A stretch of 64,000 bases of DNA. It comes from Hoeflea ulvae. GTDB taxonomy: Bacteria; Pseudomonadota; Alphaproteobacteria; Rhizobiales; Rhizobiaceae. The DNA lies in assembly GCF_026619435.1 (NCBI RefSeq), contig NZ_JAOVZQ010000001.1, positions 3,293,501 through 3,357,500 of the forward strand, in the 5' to 3' direction. The notes beneath the pieces were generated by a model. It saw nothing but the letters and a program-made list of their open reading frames with translations, ran no database searches and was not told the origin of the DNA. The position numbers and the translations under genes are program-made. Within the stretch, counting starts at the first letter, position 1, and each line of letters starts with the position of its first letter. Positions 48,012 through 55,922 of the stretch are shown in pieces.

Positions 48012-49877
48012 TCAAACGCCCTTGCGCTGTTTGGAGCGGGTCGATTCCCAGTCCTCATGCGCGGCCTTGACCTTGGGATTGTCGGTGACATGCGGCGTGC
48101 CGACTTCCCACCATGTATGGCCCTCGGTGGTCCAGCCGTCATAGGCATCGACCTTCATGACGATGACATGGGTTTTCGAGCCCTGCTTGGCGCGGCTGAA
48201 GGCCTCGCCCAGTTCGGCCGGATTGGACACGGTCTCGGCGATTGCGCCCATCGATGCCGCATGGGCCTCGAAATCCACAGCAAAGGGTTCGTCAATGGTC
48301 GGGCAATCGGCGATCAGATTGTTGAAACTCTCATTGCCGGTGTTGTTCTGCAGCTTGTTGATGACGGCGAATCCGCCATTGTCGAGCACCAGGATGATCA
48401 GCTTCTTGTTGCTCAGCACCGAGGAATAGATGTCGGAATTCATCAGCAGATAGGCGCCGTCGCCGACAAAGACGATGGTATCCTTGTCGGGCTCGCGCTC
48501 GGATTGGGCAATGCGCGCACCCCAGCCGCCGGCGATCTCGTAGCCCATGCAGGAAAATCCGAACTCGACATCGACCGTGCCGAGCGACAGCGTGCGCCAG
48601 TTGGCCGTCACTTCGGCCGGCAATCCGCCCGCCGCTGTCACCACCCGGTCGCGCGGATCGCACAGCGCATTGACCACGCCGATGGCCTGCGCATAGGAAT
48701 TGGGCCTATTGCCATGCGCCACATTGCCGGCGACATAGTCATCCCAGGCCTTGCGCTTGTCCTGCGCCGATTCTGTCCAGTCCGACGGCGCGCTGTAGCC
48801 GTCCAACGCCGCGCCAAGGGCCGTGAGACCGAGTTTCGCGTCGCCGACAACCGGCATCGACAGATGCTTGGCTGCGTCGTGACGCGCGGCATTGAGCGAG
48901 ATGATGCGGGCGGATTTGTCAAACGCGGTCCAGGACCCGGTGGTGAAATCCTGCAGCCGCGTGCCGATGGCCAGAATCACATCCGCGGTTTCGGCAATCG
49001 CATTGGCGCTGTCAGAGCCGGTAACGCCGACCGGACCGATATTGAGCGGGTGATCGTTGAGCAGATTGGCCCGCCCGGCGATGGTTTCGATCACCGGGAT
49101 CTGATGGGCTTCGGCAAAGGCTGTCAGTTCAGCCGTGGAGCGCGAATATTGCACGCCGCCTCCGGCGATGATCACCGGGCGCTTGGCTGCCTTGAGAAGC
49201 GCCGCGGCTTCGTCGATCTCGCGCGCATCAGGCGCCTGACGGCGGATGCGGTGCACTTTCCTGGCAAAGATTTCCTCCGGGTAATCATAGGCCCAGCCCT
49301 GCACATCCTGCGGCAGGCCCAAAAATGCCGGGCCGCAATCGGCCGGGTCGAGCATGGTGGCAATCGCCGCCGGCAGGGACTGGATGATCTGCGCCGGATG
49401 GGTGATCCGGTCCCAGAACCGCGACACCGGTTTGAAGGCGTCGTTCACCCCGATGGTCGGATTGCCGTAATGCTCGAGCTGCTGCAGCACCGGATCGGGC
49501 AGTCGGGTGATGAAGATGTCGCCGCACAGCATCAGCATCGGCAGCCGGTTGGCGTGTGCCAGAGCAGCCGAGGTGAGCAGGTTCGCCGTCCCCGGCCCGG
49601 CCGACGCCGTGCAGAACATGAACCGCTGGCGAAGCCATTGCTTGGAATAGGCGGCCGCGGCAAAGCCCATGCTCTGCTCGTTCTGGCCGCGATAGAGCGG
49701 CAGTTCGGCGCGCGCATCATGAAGCGCTTCACCCAGACAGGTGACATTGCCGTGGCCGAAAATGCCGAAGCCGCCGCCGCACAGGCGCATCTCTTCGCCA
49801 TCGATCTCGATGAACTGGTTGGCAAGATAACGGATAATGGCTTGAGCCGTCGTCAGACGTATCGTCTTCCCGGTCAT
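48012..49877 (-). CDS. iolD: 3D-(3,5/4)-trihydroxycyclohexane-1,2-dione hydrolase
   Basis: The 621-residue thiamine diphosphate enzyme opens the ring in inositol catabolism. The N-terminal domain has the catalytic Glu region in FMFCTASAGPGTANLLTSAA. The TPP/Mg motif is VFVGDGAYLLMNSD followed by NGGFAVI. Length is normal for IolD. It is the first gene of the minus-strand operon, 94 bp from the palindrome at 49971-49986. Confidence 0.95.
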   Translation of the reverse strand: MTGKTIRLTTAQAIIRYLANQFIEIDGEEMRLCGGGFGIFGHGNVTCLGEALHDARAELPLYRGQNEQSMGFAAAAYSKQWLRQRFMFCTASAGPGTANLLTSAALAHANRLPMLMLCGDIFITRLPDPVLQQLEHYGNPTIGVNDAFKPVSRFWDRITHPAQIIQSLPAAIATMLDPADCGPAFLGLPQDVQGWAYDYPEEIFARKVHRIRRQAPDAREIDEAAALLKAAKRPVIIAGGGVQYSRSTAELTAFAEAHQIPVIETIAGRANLLNDHPLNIGPVGVTGSDSANAIAETADVILAIGTRLQDFTTGSWTAFDKSARIISLNAARHDAAKHLSMPVVGDAKLGLTALGAALDGYSAPSDWTESAQDKRKAWDDYVAGNVAHGNRPNSYAQAIGVVNALCDPRDRVVTAAGGLPAEVTANWRTLSLGTVDVEFGFSCMGYEIAGGWGARIAQSEREPDKDTIVFVGDGAYLLMNSDIYSSVLSNKKLIILVLDNGGFAVINKLQNNTGNESFNNLIADCPTIDEPFAVDFEAHAASMGAIAETVSNPAELGEAFSRAKQGSKTHVIVMKVDAYDGWTTEGHTWWEVGTPHVTDNPKVKAAHEDWESTRSKQRKGV

Positions 49878-49970
49878 GTGCCGAGACCTCCCTTTTTATG
49901 GCAAACCGCGCCGGAATGATCCGGTTTCCAAAATGCCGCTTGCGAAACTCCAATTCCGAAGATACAAAAT

Positions 49971-49986
49971 TTGCAACCGGTTGCAA
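49971..49986. promoter_or_regulatory. Putative LacI-family operator in the iol divergent promoter
   Basis: TTGCAACCGGTTGCAA is a perfect 16-bp palindrome of the LacI/GalR type, with a central CG. The same 16 bp recur at 63552-63567 beside a LacI gene. It lies 26 bp before the dehydrogenase gene at 50012 and 94 bp before iolD. Confidence 0.85.
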
Positions 49987-50011
49987 ACTCTATTTCACGA
50001 TAGGCCCGAAT

Positions 50012-51130
50012 ATGCGTGACATCGGCATTGGCATTGTTGGCGGAGGCTATATGGGCAAGGCCCATGCGGTAGCCATGGCAAGCGTTGGCGCGGTGTTTGA
50101 CACCGGGCTGCGGCCTCGCCTTGAAATGGTCTCCGCCGGATCCCCCGACTCGGCCGAGCGCTACCGCGCAGCTTACGGCTTCGCCCGCGCGGCATCGGAC
50201 TGGCGCGAGCTGGTGGCCGATCCGAAGGTGGAGGCCATCGTCATCGCCTCGCCGCAATCCACCCACCGCGCCATTGCCGAAGCAGCCTTTGCGCTGGGCA
50301 AACCGGTGCTGTGCGAAAAGCCGATGGGGGCGTCATTGGAGGATAGCCGCGCCATGGTCGAGGCCGCGGAGAAAAGCGGTGCAGCCAATATGGTCGGTTT
50401 CAACTATATCCGCACGCCTGCCAGCCAGTTTGCGCGAAAACTGATTGCCGATGGCGAGATCGGCGAGATCACCTGGTTCCGCGGCGAGCACACGGAAGAT
50501 TTTCTCGCCGACCCGCAGACGCCTGCCAACTGGCGCACCGAGGGCCAGGCCAACGGCACCATGGGCGATCTCGCCCCGCACATGATCAATGCGGCGCTGG
50601 CGCTGGTCGGGCCCATCCGGTCGCTGATTGCCGAGGTCGAAACGGTGCATGCCACCCGCCCCGGCGGCACGGTCAGCAATGACGATCAGGGCCAGATGAT
50701 GTGCCGCTTTGAAAACGGTGCCGGCGGCGGCGCCATGGGGCAGATGCATTTCAGCCGCATCGCGACGGGCCGCAAGATGGGCTACGCCTATGAGATCACC
50801 GGCACCAAAGGCGCCATCAGGTTTGACCAGGAAGACCAGAACGCGCTGTGGCTTTACAAGATGGACGAGCCGGAAGCGGTGCGCGGTTTCCGGAAAATCC
50901 TCACCGGCCCGGCGCATCCCGACTATCTGCCGTTCTGCCAGGGCCCCGGCCACGGCACCGGCTATCAGGACCAGATCATCATCGAGGCACGCGATTTCCT
51001 GCGCGCCATCGAGACCGGAAAGCCGGTATGGCCGAGCTTCCGCGACGGGTTGGCGGTCAATGAAATCGTGGCGGCGGCGCTCGCCTCGTCGCAATCAAAA
51101 TCATGGCAGACACTCGACGGGATCGAGTAA
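50012..51130 (+). CDS. Gfo/Idh/MocA-family oxidoreductase in the inositol cluster (second paralogue)
   Basis: The 372-residue protein starts at ATG 50012, just downstream of the operator. Rossmann motif: IGIVGGGYMGKAHAVAM. Catalytic Lys region: LCEKPMGAS. A GDLAPHMINAALALVG segment supplies the His of the active site. It is longer than IolG. Enzymes of this family oxidise inositols, other sugars or scyllo-inosose. First gene of the plus-strand arm; iolE follows 16 bp later. Confidence 0.9.
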   Translation: MRDIGIGIVGGGYMGKAHAVAMASVGAVFDTGLRPRLEMVSAGSPDSAERYRAAYGFARAASDWRELVADPKVEAIVIASPQSTHRAIAEAAFALGKPVLCEKPMGASLEDSRAMVEAAEKSGAANMVGFNYIRTPASQFARKLIADGEIGEITWFRGEHTEDFLADPQTPANWRTEGQANGTMGDLAPHMINAALALVGPIRSLIAEVETVHATRPGGTVSNDDQGQMMCRFENGAGGGAMGQMHFSRIATGRKMGYAYEITGTKGAIRFDQEDQNALWLYKMDEPEAVRGFRKILTGPAHPDYLPFCQGPGHGTGYQDQIIIEARDFLRAIETGKPVWPSFRDGLAVNEIVAAALASSQSKSWQTLDGIE

Positions 51131-51146
51131 GCGGAGGGGAAACCAC

Positions 51147-52037
51147 ATGACAATCCAAATCGGCAATGCACCCTGCTCCTGGGGTGTCGAATTTGCGAGC
51201 GACCCGCGCAACCCGGACTGGCAGACCGTATTGAAGCAATGCGCCGCCGCCGGCTACAAGGGAATCGAGCTCGGCCCGGTCGGCTTCATGCCGGAGGACC
51301 CGGCAGTCCTTGGTGAGGCGCTTGAGGAGAACGGCCTGGAGCTGATCGGGGGCGTGGTGTTCCGCGCATTCCATGATGCCAGCCAATGGGACAATGTGAT
51401 GGACGGCGCCGTGCGCACCTGCAAGGCGCTGACAGCCCATGGCGCCAAGCACCTGGTGCTGATCGATTCGATCTCGCCGCGCCGCGCCCCCACCGCCGGC
51501 CGCGCCAGCGAGGCCGAGCAGATGGACCAGGCCGAATGGTCGGCCTTCCGCGACCGCATCGCCACCGTGGCGAAAATGGGTGCCGAGGAATACGGCCTCA
51601 CCGTCGGCATGCATGCCCATGCCGCGGGCTTCATCGATTTCGAACCGGAGCTCGAGCGGCTGCTTGACGAGGTGGACGAGAAGATCCTGAAGATCTGCTT
51701 TGACACCGGTCACCATTCCTATGCGGGGTTCGATCCAGTGGCTTTCATGAAGCGCCATATCGACCGCATTTCCTACATGCATTTCAAGGACATCAATCCG
51801 GACATCAAGGCGGCGTCGATTGCCAACCGCACCGGCTTCTACGATGCCTGCGGCCAGGGCATTTTCTGCAATCTCGGCGACGGCGACGTTGACTTCCCGG
51901 CGGTGCGGCAGATCCTGCTCGATGCGGGCTTTGAAGGCTGGTGCACTGTGGAGCAGGATTGCGATCCGCTGCTCGATCCCGATCCGGTGGGCGACGCGAA
52001 GGCCAATCGCGACTATCTGCAATCCATCGGATTTTGA
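51147..52037 (+). CDS. iolE: Myo-inosose-2 dehydratase (IolE)-type TIM-barrel enzyme
   Basis: From ATG 51147 the product is 296 residues of the xylose-isomerase-like TIM-barrel superfamily. The N-terminus IGNAPCSWGVEF and GIELGPVGFMPED are characteristic of IolE. Metal-site segments are VGMHAHAAGFIDF, CFDTGHHSYAG, MHFKDIN and CTVEQDCD. It dehydrates scyllo-inosose to the trihydroxycyclohexane-dione used by IolD. GCGGAGGGG precedes the start. Confidence 0.92.
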   Translation: MTIQIGNAPCSWGVEFASDPRNPDWQTVLKQCAAAGYKGIELGPVGFMPEDPAVLGEALEENGLELIGGVVFRAFHDASQWDNVMDGAVRTCKALTAHGAKHLVLIDSISPRRAPTAGRASEAEQMDQAEWSAFRDRIATVAKMGAEEYGLTVGMHAHAAGFIDFEPELERLLDEVDEKILKICFDTGHHSYAGFDPVAFMKRHIDRISYMHFKDINPDIKAASIANRTGFYDACGQGIFCNLGDGDVDFPAVRQILLDAGFEGWCTVEQDCDPLLDPDPVGDAKANRDYLQSIGF

Positions 52038-52060
52038 GCGGAGGGGCAGTCACCAGACCC

Positions 52061-52135
52061 CGTCATGCCGGACACTGAAACGACATCTATCGGACTGGCA
52101 ATGACGTCGTGCTCGGGGGCCGGGGTGACGGAAAT
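52061..52135. repeat. Remnant of the intergenic repeat family
   Basis: CGTCATGCCGGACACTG and GGGGGCCGGGGTGACGG are recognisable as the two ends of the repeat at 17050-17200, separated by degenerate sequence. It lies between iolE and the third dehydrogenase gene. Confidence 0.5.
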
Positions 52136-52173
52136 CGGGACGCTGTTTCACATCGATTTGGAGGCAAATCACA

Positions 52174-53331
52174 ATGACAAAGCTCAAATGGGGAATGATC
52201 GGCGGCGGTGAAGGCAGCCAGATCGGACCGGCACACCGGCTCGGCGCCGGACTTGACGGCGAATTCGAGTTTGCCGCCGGCGCGCTCGACCATCGGCCTG
52301 AGGCGGGCCGCGACTATGGCCAGCGGCTGGGGCTTGATGCGGCCCGCGCCTATGGCGACTGGCGCGAGATGCTCGACGGTGAAAAGAACCGCGCCGACCG
52401 CGTCGATCTGGTCACCGTGGCCACGCCCAACGCCACCCATTACGAGATCACCAAGGCCTATCTCGAGGCCGGTTTTCACGTGCTGTGCGAAAAGCCGATG
52501 ACCATGACCATCGAGCAGGGCGAGGACATTGTCCGCACCGCCGAAGCGACCGGCAGGATCTGCGCGGTCAATTATGGCTATTCCGGCTATTCGCTGGTGC
52601 GTCACATGAAGGCGATGGTGGCGCGCGGCGATCTGGGCAAGATCCGGCTGGTCAAGGCCGAATTCGCCCATGGCCACCATGCCGATGCGGCCGATGCCGA
52701 CAATCCGCGGGTGCGCTGGCGCTATGATCCGGCCCAGGCCGGCGTTTCCGCACAGTTTGCCGATTGCGGCATCCACGCGCTGCACATGGCGAGCTTTGTC
52801 ACCGGCCAGGAAGTGACAAAACTTTCCGCCGACACTGTCTCCTGCATTCAAAGCCGCGAGCTCGAAGATGATGCCATGGTCAATTTCCGCATGGATGGCG
52901 GCGCTGTCGGCCGGCTCTGGACCTCGTCGATTGCCATCGGCCGCCAGCACGGGCTGACGCTGCAGGTGTTTGGTGAAAAAGGTGGTCTGCGCTGGGCCCA
53001 GGAACAGCCCAACCAGCTCTACTGGATGCCGCTGGGCGAAAGGCTGCAGACCATCGAACGCGGTGAAGCGGGTCTGTCACCCGAAGCCGACCGCACCTCC
53101 CGCGTCACCATCGGCCACGCCGAAGGCATGCCGCTGGCATTTGCCAATATCTACAAGGACCTGGCCGAAGCCATCCGGGCTGAAAAACAGGGCCGCGAGA
53201 TGGATCCCGCCGCCAATCTCTACCCCCGCGCAGAGGACGGCCTGCGTTCGATGGCGGCCGTCTTCGCCGTGGCGCAATCAGGCAAGGCGGATGGCGAGTG
53301 GGTCGACGCACGGCCGCCGATGTACAGGTAG
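52174..53331 (+). CDS. Gfo/Idh/MocA-family oxidoreductase in the inositol cluster (third paralogue)
   Basis: The 385-residue protein has the Rossmann motif WGMIGGGEGSQIGPAHRLGA, catalytic Lys region LCEKPMTMT, and the active-site His segment FADCGIHALHMA. The insertion GEGSQIGPAHR resembles dehydrogenases annotated as inositol or sugar-derivative specific. It follows iolE after 136 bp containing a repeat remnant, and GGAGG-like sequence precedes ATG 52174. The exact substrate is unknown. Confidence 0.9.
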   Translation: MTKLKWGMIGGGEGSQIGPAHRLGAGLDGEFEFAAGALDHRPEAGRDYGQRLGLDAARAYGDWREMLDGEKNRADRVDLVTVATPNATHYEITKAYLEAGFHVLCEKPMTMTIEQGEDIVRTAEATGRICAVNYGYSGYSLVRHMKAMVARGDLGKIRLVKAEFAHGHHADAADADNPRVRWRYDPAQAGVSAQFADCGIHALHMASFVTGQEVTKLSADTVSCIQSRELEDDAMVNFRMDGGAVGRLWTSSIAIGRQHGLTLQVFGEKGGLRWAQEQPNQLYWMPLGERLQTIERGEAGLSPEADRTSRVTIGHAEGMPLAFANIYKDLAEAIRAEKQGREMDPAANLYPRAEDGLRSMAAVFAVAQSGKADGEWVDARPPMYR

Positions 53332-53348
53332 AAGCGTGGGCCGAATTA

Positions 53349-53909
53349 TCAGACCCGCGGTTCCTGATCAAAGGACATGGCCGCATTGATCAGATGACGC
53401 AACTGGCGTTCATAGACGTCCGGTTCAACGTCCGCCATTCCCGGCAGGTGCAGGGAATGGCGGACCATCGAAGCGCCGAGGATGACGGTGACGAGCATTG
53501 CCAGTCGCGCAGATGCCTGGGGATCGCCCATGCGGGCCTGCAGCGGATCAATCAGCGCCTGCCGCAGCGCCTTGCGGACCAACTCGCCTGCTTGCGGGTC
53601 ATTGGCATTCATGAGAATCAGCTGCGCCGTCGAAATGGCGTGGCTCTCGGTGTCCGGGTGGGCAAATTTCCGAATGGCCACCTCGATCGGATCCTGGCCC
53701 TTGTCCAGGAGTTCCGGCCACTCAAAGGCCGATTCCAGCGTCGCCTCGAACAATCCCAGCTTGCCGCTGAAATATCTGGAAATCAGCGCAACATCGACCG
53801 ATGCCGCTCGCGCAATTGCGCGCAGCGAGGTGTTTGAATAGCCCTGGTTCCAAAACGCTTCTTTGGCAGCTGCAATCAGTTTGGCGCGCGTGGCATCCGA
53901 ATTCCGCAT
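53349..53909 (-). CDS. TetR-family regulator
   Basis: The 186-residue regulator has the N-terminal TetR DNA-binding domain (AKEAFWNQGYSNTSLRAIAR, VDVALISRYFSGK). The helical ligand domain (residues about 70-180) resembles the TetR_C family with QALIDPLQARM. It probably represses the divergent SDR gene and itself. It is convergent with the third dehydrogenase gene, whose stop is 17 bp away. Confidence 0.9.
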   Translation of the reverse strand: MRNSDATRAKLIAAAKEAFWNQGYSNTSLRAIARAASVDVALISRYFSGKLGLFEATLESAFEWPELLDKGQDPIEVAIRKFAHPDTESHAISTAQLILMNANDPQAGELVRKALRQALIDPLQARMGDPQASARLAMLVTVILGASMVRHSLHLPGMADVEPDVYERQLRHLINAAMSFDQEPRV

Positions 53910-53941
53910 ACCGGAGAGATATATCCGGAATCGGATTGTCT

Positions 53942-53995
53942 ACAAGCGTTGACATTCTGTCGAGCCATACCATATGCATATCAACAAGTGTTGAC
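53942..53995. promoter_or_regulatory. Putative TetR operator pair between tetR and the SDR gene
   Basis: ACAAGCGTTGAC (53942) and ACAAGTGTTGAC (53984) are direct copies 42 bp apart. The second lies within the palindrome TCAACAAGTGTTGA (53981-53994). Both are in the divergent promoter region. Confidence 0.65.
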
Positions 53996-54012
53996 TTAAT
54001 TGGAGAAAACCC

Positions 54013-54780
54013 ATGCCGAACATTGCCTTGATCACCGGCGCATCTTCAGGAATCGGCCGTGAGATGGCGCGCTATCACGCAAGCAAGGGCGGAGACCTGA
54101 TCATCACCGCGCGCCGCGCCGCGGAGCTGGAGAGCCTGAAAGCCGAACTGGAAGCCAGACATGGCGTTCAGGTGATGACCGTGCCGCTGGATATTGCCGG
54201 GGAAAGCGGTGCAGAGGCCCTGTATCAGGCGACCAGGGGCCAGACGATCGAGATCCTGATCAACAATGCCGGCTTTGGCGGCCACGGCGAGTTTCTTGAT
54301 CGTGGTCTAAAATCCGATGAAGCGATGATCAACCTCAATATCACGGCGCTGGTCAGATTGTGCCATTTGATCGGCGGCGACATGGTGGCGCGTGGCAAAG
54401 GCAAGGTTCTCAACGTCAGCTCGACGGCGGCCTACCAGCCGGGTCCCTTGCAGGCGACCTATTTCGCAACCAAAGCCTTCGTCAGCAGCCTGTCCTGTGC
54501 CCTTGATTACGAATGGCGTCCGCATGGCGTCACCGTCACGGCACTCGAACCCGGTTTCGTCAAAACCGAATTTGCCGAGGTCGCGGCGATGACTGACCTC
54601 GACGTGACCAAGACCGGCGCCACGGCTGAAAGTGTGGCGAAGTTCGGCTATGACGCGATGCTCAAGGGAAAATTGCGTGTCATCAACGACCGCAAGATGC
54701 GGTTCATGCTGAACTGGATCGTGCCGCTCCTGCCGCGCCGCATGGTGCTCAAGGCCGTGCATGACATGCAGACAAAATAG
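54013..54780 (+). CDS. SDR-family NAD(P)-dependent dehydrogenase
   Basis: The 255-residue classical SDR has cofactor motif TGASSGIG, structural NNAGFGGHGEF and active site Ser in NVSSTAAYQPG with YFATK (YxxxK). The C-terminal end has a hydrophobic segment (MLNWIVPLLPRRMVLKAV), as in DltE/YqjQ-like SDRs that act on lipids or aldehydes. Divergent from the TetR gene and likely controlled by it. Confidence 0.9.
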   Translation: MPNIALITGASSGIGREMARYHASKGGDLIITARRAAELESLKAELEARHGVQVMTVPLDIAGESGAEALYQATRGQTIEILINNAGFGGHGEFLDRGLKSDEAMINLNITALVRLCHLIGGDMVARGKGKVLNVSSTAAYQPGPLQATYFATKAFVSSLSCALDYEWRPHGVTVTALEPGFVKTEFAEVAAMTDLDVTKTGATAESVAKFGYDAMLKGKLRVINDRKMRFMLNWIVPLLPRRMVLKAVHDMQTK

Positions 54781-54805
54781 GCTGGCGCTTGGCTGGCCTG
54801 CCTTG

Positions 54806-55228
54806 TCACGCCGCGCGCATCGCCCTGGCCTTTTCCTCCAGAACCGCAAGCCCGCCGGGTTCGCGATCGAGCAGCAGCAACGCGGTGGTGATCGCGTGGC
54901 TGACAAGCACCTCGCCGCTTTCATATTTTTGGAAGGCGTTGGGACCGCCGCCGATCAGGCGTCCGGCATCCTTCTGCGACAGCTTCAGCCGCTTGCGGAT
55001 ACGTCTAACGGCGTCGGGTGACAGGCGACCCTCCACCCTCGCCTTCAGCTCTGTCAAAGCCCTGTCGGAGACCTTGATGTCGGAGCCATCATGCATGCTC
55101 TCGTCACTCGCATCGCAATACCAACCGGGCATGTCGATGGTTGTCGACTGCCCCTTGTAGGAAATCGTCATCGGCCGCCTGTCGCGGACCATGGGGCGCC
55201 CGGTTTCGGGGCAGACTGGATCAGCCAT
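54806..55228 (-). CDS. mqsA: MqsA-family antitoxin / HTH regulator
   Basis: From ATG 55228 (MADPVCPETGRPMVRDR) the product is 140 residues. The N-terminal part resembles the metal-binding domain of MqsA (CPETG near residue 6 and WYCDASDESM near residue 37), followed by a C-terminal XRE-type helix-turn-helix (LKLSQKDAGRLIGGGPNAFQ, KYESGEV). The antitoxin neutralises MqsR and represses its own operon. It overlaps the toxin gene by 8 bp, in the toxin-first order typical of mqsRA. Confidence 0.85.
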   Translation of the reverse strand: MADPVCPETGRPMVRDRRPMTISYKGQSTTIDMPGWYCDASDESMHDGSDIKVSDRALTELKARVEGRLSPDAVRRIRKRLKLSQKDAGRLIGGGPNAFQKYESGEVLVSHAITTALLLLDREPGGLAVLEEKARAMRAA

Positions 55229-55538
55229 TGTCTTTCTCCTTGAAGGACAACAATAAAAACTCACTCACCACATCAGCCGTGAACTTCACATACAGCTCCC
55301 CTGCATCCGAGGGGACATGATGGACGTCCTGCCAAATACGATGGTTCGCATGTGACGTCATCGACTTCTGAAAATGTCGCCGCTCCATCGATTGAATGGT
55401 CAGAACGATCTCCACGCTGCCAAATCCGAGCGCCGCAGCAGACCGGATTGCCGAACCCGTGGCTTTCAGACGCCTGGGCGTGCTGAAGCAAGATTTGATC
55501 GCGTCGAGATCATAGGTCGGTCTGCGCTTTTCAGTCAC
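55221..55538 (-). CDS. mqsR: MqsR-family mRNA interferase toxin
   Basis: The 105-residue protein fits the MqsR family, a RelE-like ribosome-independent mRNA interferase. The expected segments are RPTYDLDAIKSCF, ALGFGSVEIVLTIQSM, DVHHVPSDAGELYVKF and FLLLSFKEK. It is the first gene of the mqsRA pair. Length is close to the family's usual 98-105 residues. Confidence 0.87.
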   Translation of the reverse strand: MTEKRRPTYDLDAIKSCFSTPRRLKATGSAIRSAAALGFGSVEIVLTIQSMERRHFQKSMTSHANHRIWQDVHHVPSDAGELYVKFTADVVSEFLLLSFKEKDNG

Positions 55539-55548
55539 ACATAGATTA

Positions 55549-55561
55549 CACCATTATGGTG
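55549..55561. promoter_or_regulatory. Putative mqsRA operator
   Basis: CACCATTATGGTG, a near-perfect palindrome with a single central base, lies 11 bp before the mqsR start codon. Autoregulation by the antitoxin is expected for such pairs. Confidence 0.5.
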
Positions 55562-55922
55562 CCGTTTCAAGAGATGTGGTCGTTCCAAATCCCGGTACTG
55601 ATTGCCATTAACCCGGCTGGAGAGCAGCTTGGATGAGCACCCGCCGCTCGAAAGTCCGGTGCGAGCGAGATTGCGCTGTCATATTTGCAGTCGGTCGCGC
55701 TGAATAAAAACCCCAGCCACGCAACTCCTTGGCCGTCCGCGCGTTTGTCACCCAGTTGGCACATAGGGCACCGGGCGATTTCATGATTGAGAATTTTTTT
55801 GCGGAATTCATGAGAGACACGCCTTCGGGTCTCTCGGCCCTGATCCTCGGGTTCCTGTTCGAGGAACTGTCGCCCGCCGCTGTCGCCACAGCAGACGGGC
55901 GGGCAAATATCAACAGCCGCCC
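55562..55922. other. Intergenic region between mqsRA and the CadC-like regulator
   Basis: Short open frames exist on both strands (for example 55729-55932 plus), but none has a recognisable domain or a convincing start. No repeat is obvious. Confidence 0.35.

Noticed and set aside
47967..49919. An open frame of 650 codons on the plus strand
   Set aside because: It is the complement of iolD, whose TPP motif and length are convincing. No domain is seen in the opposite frame.
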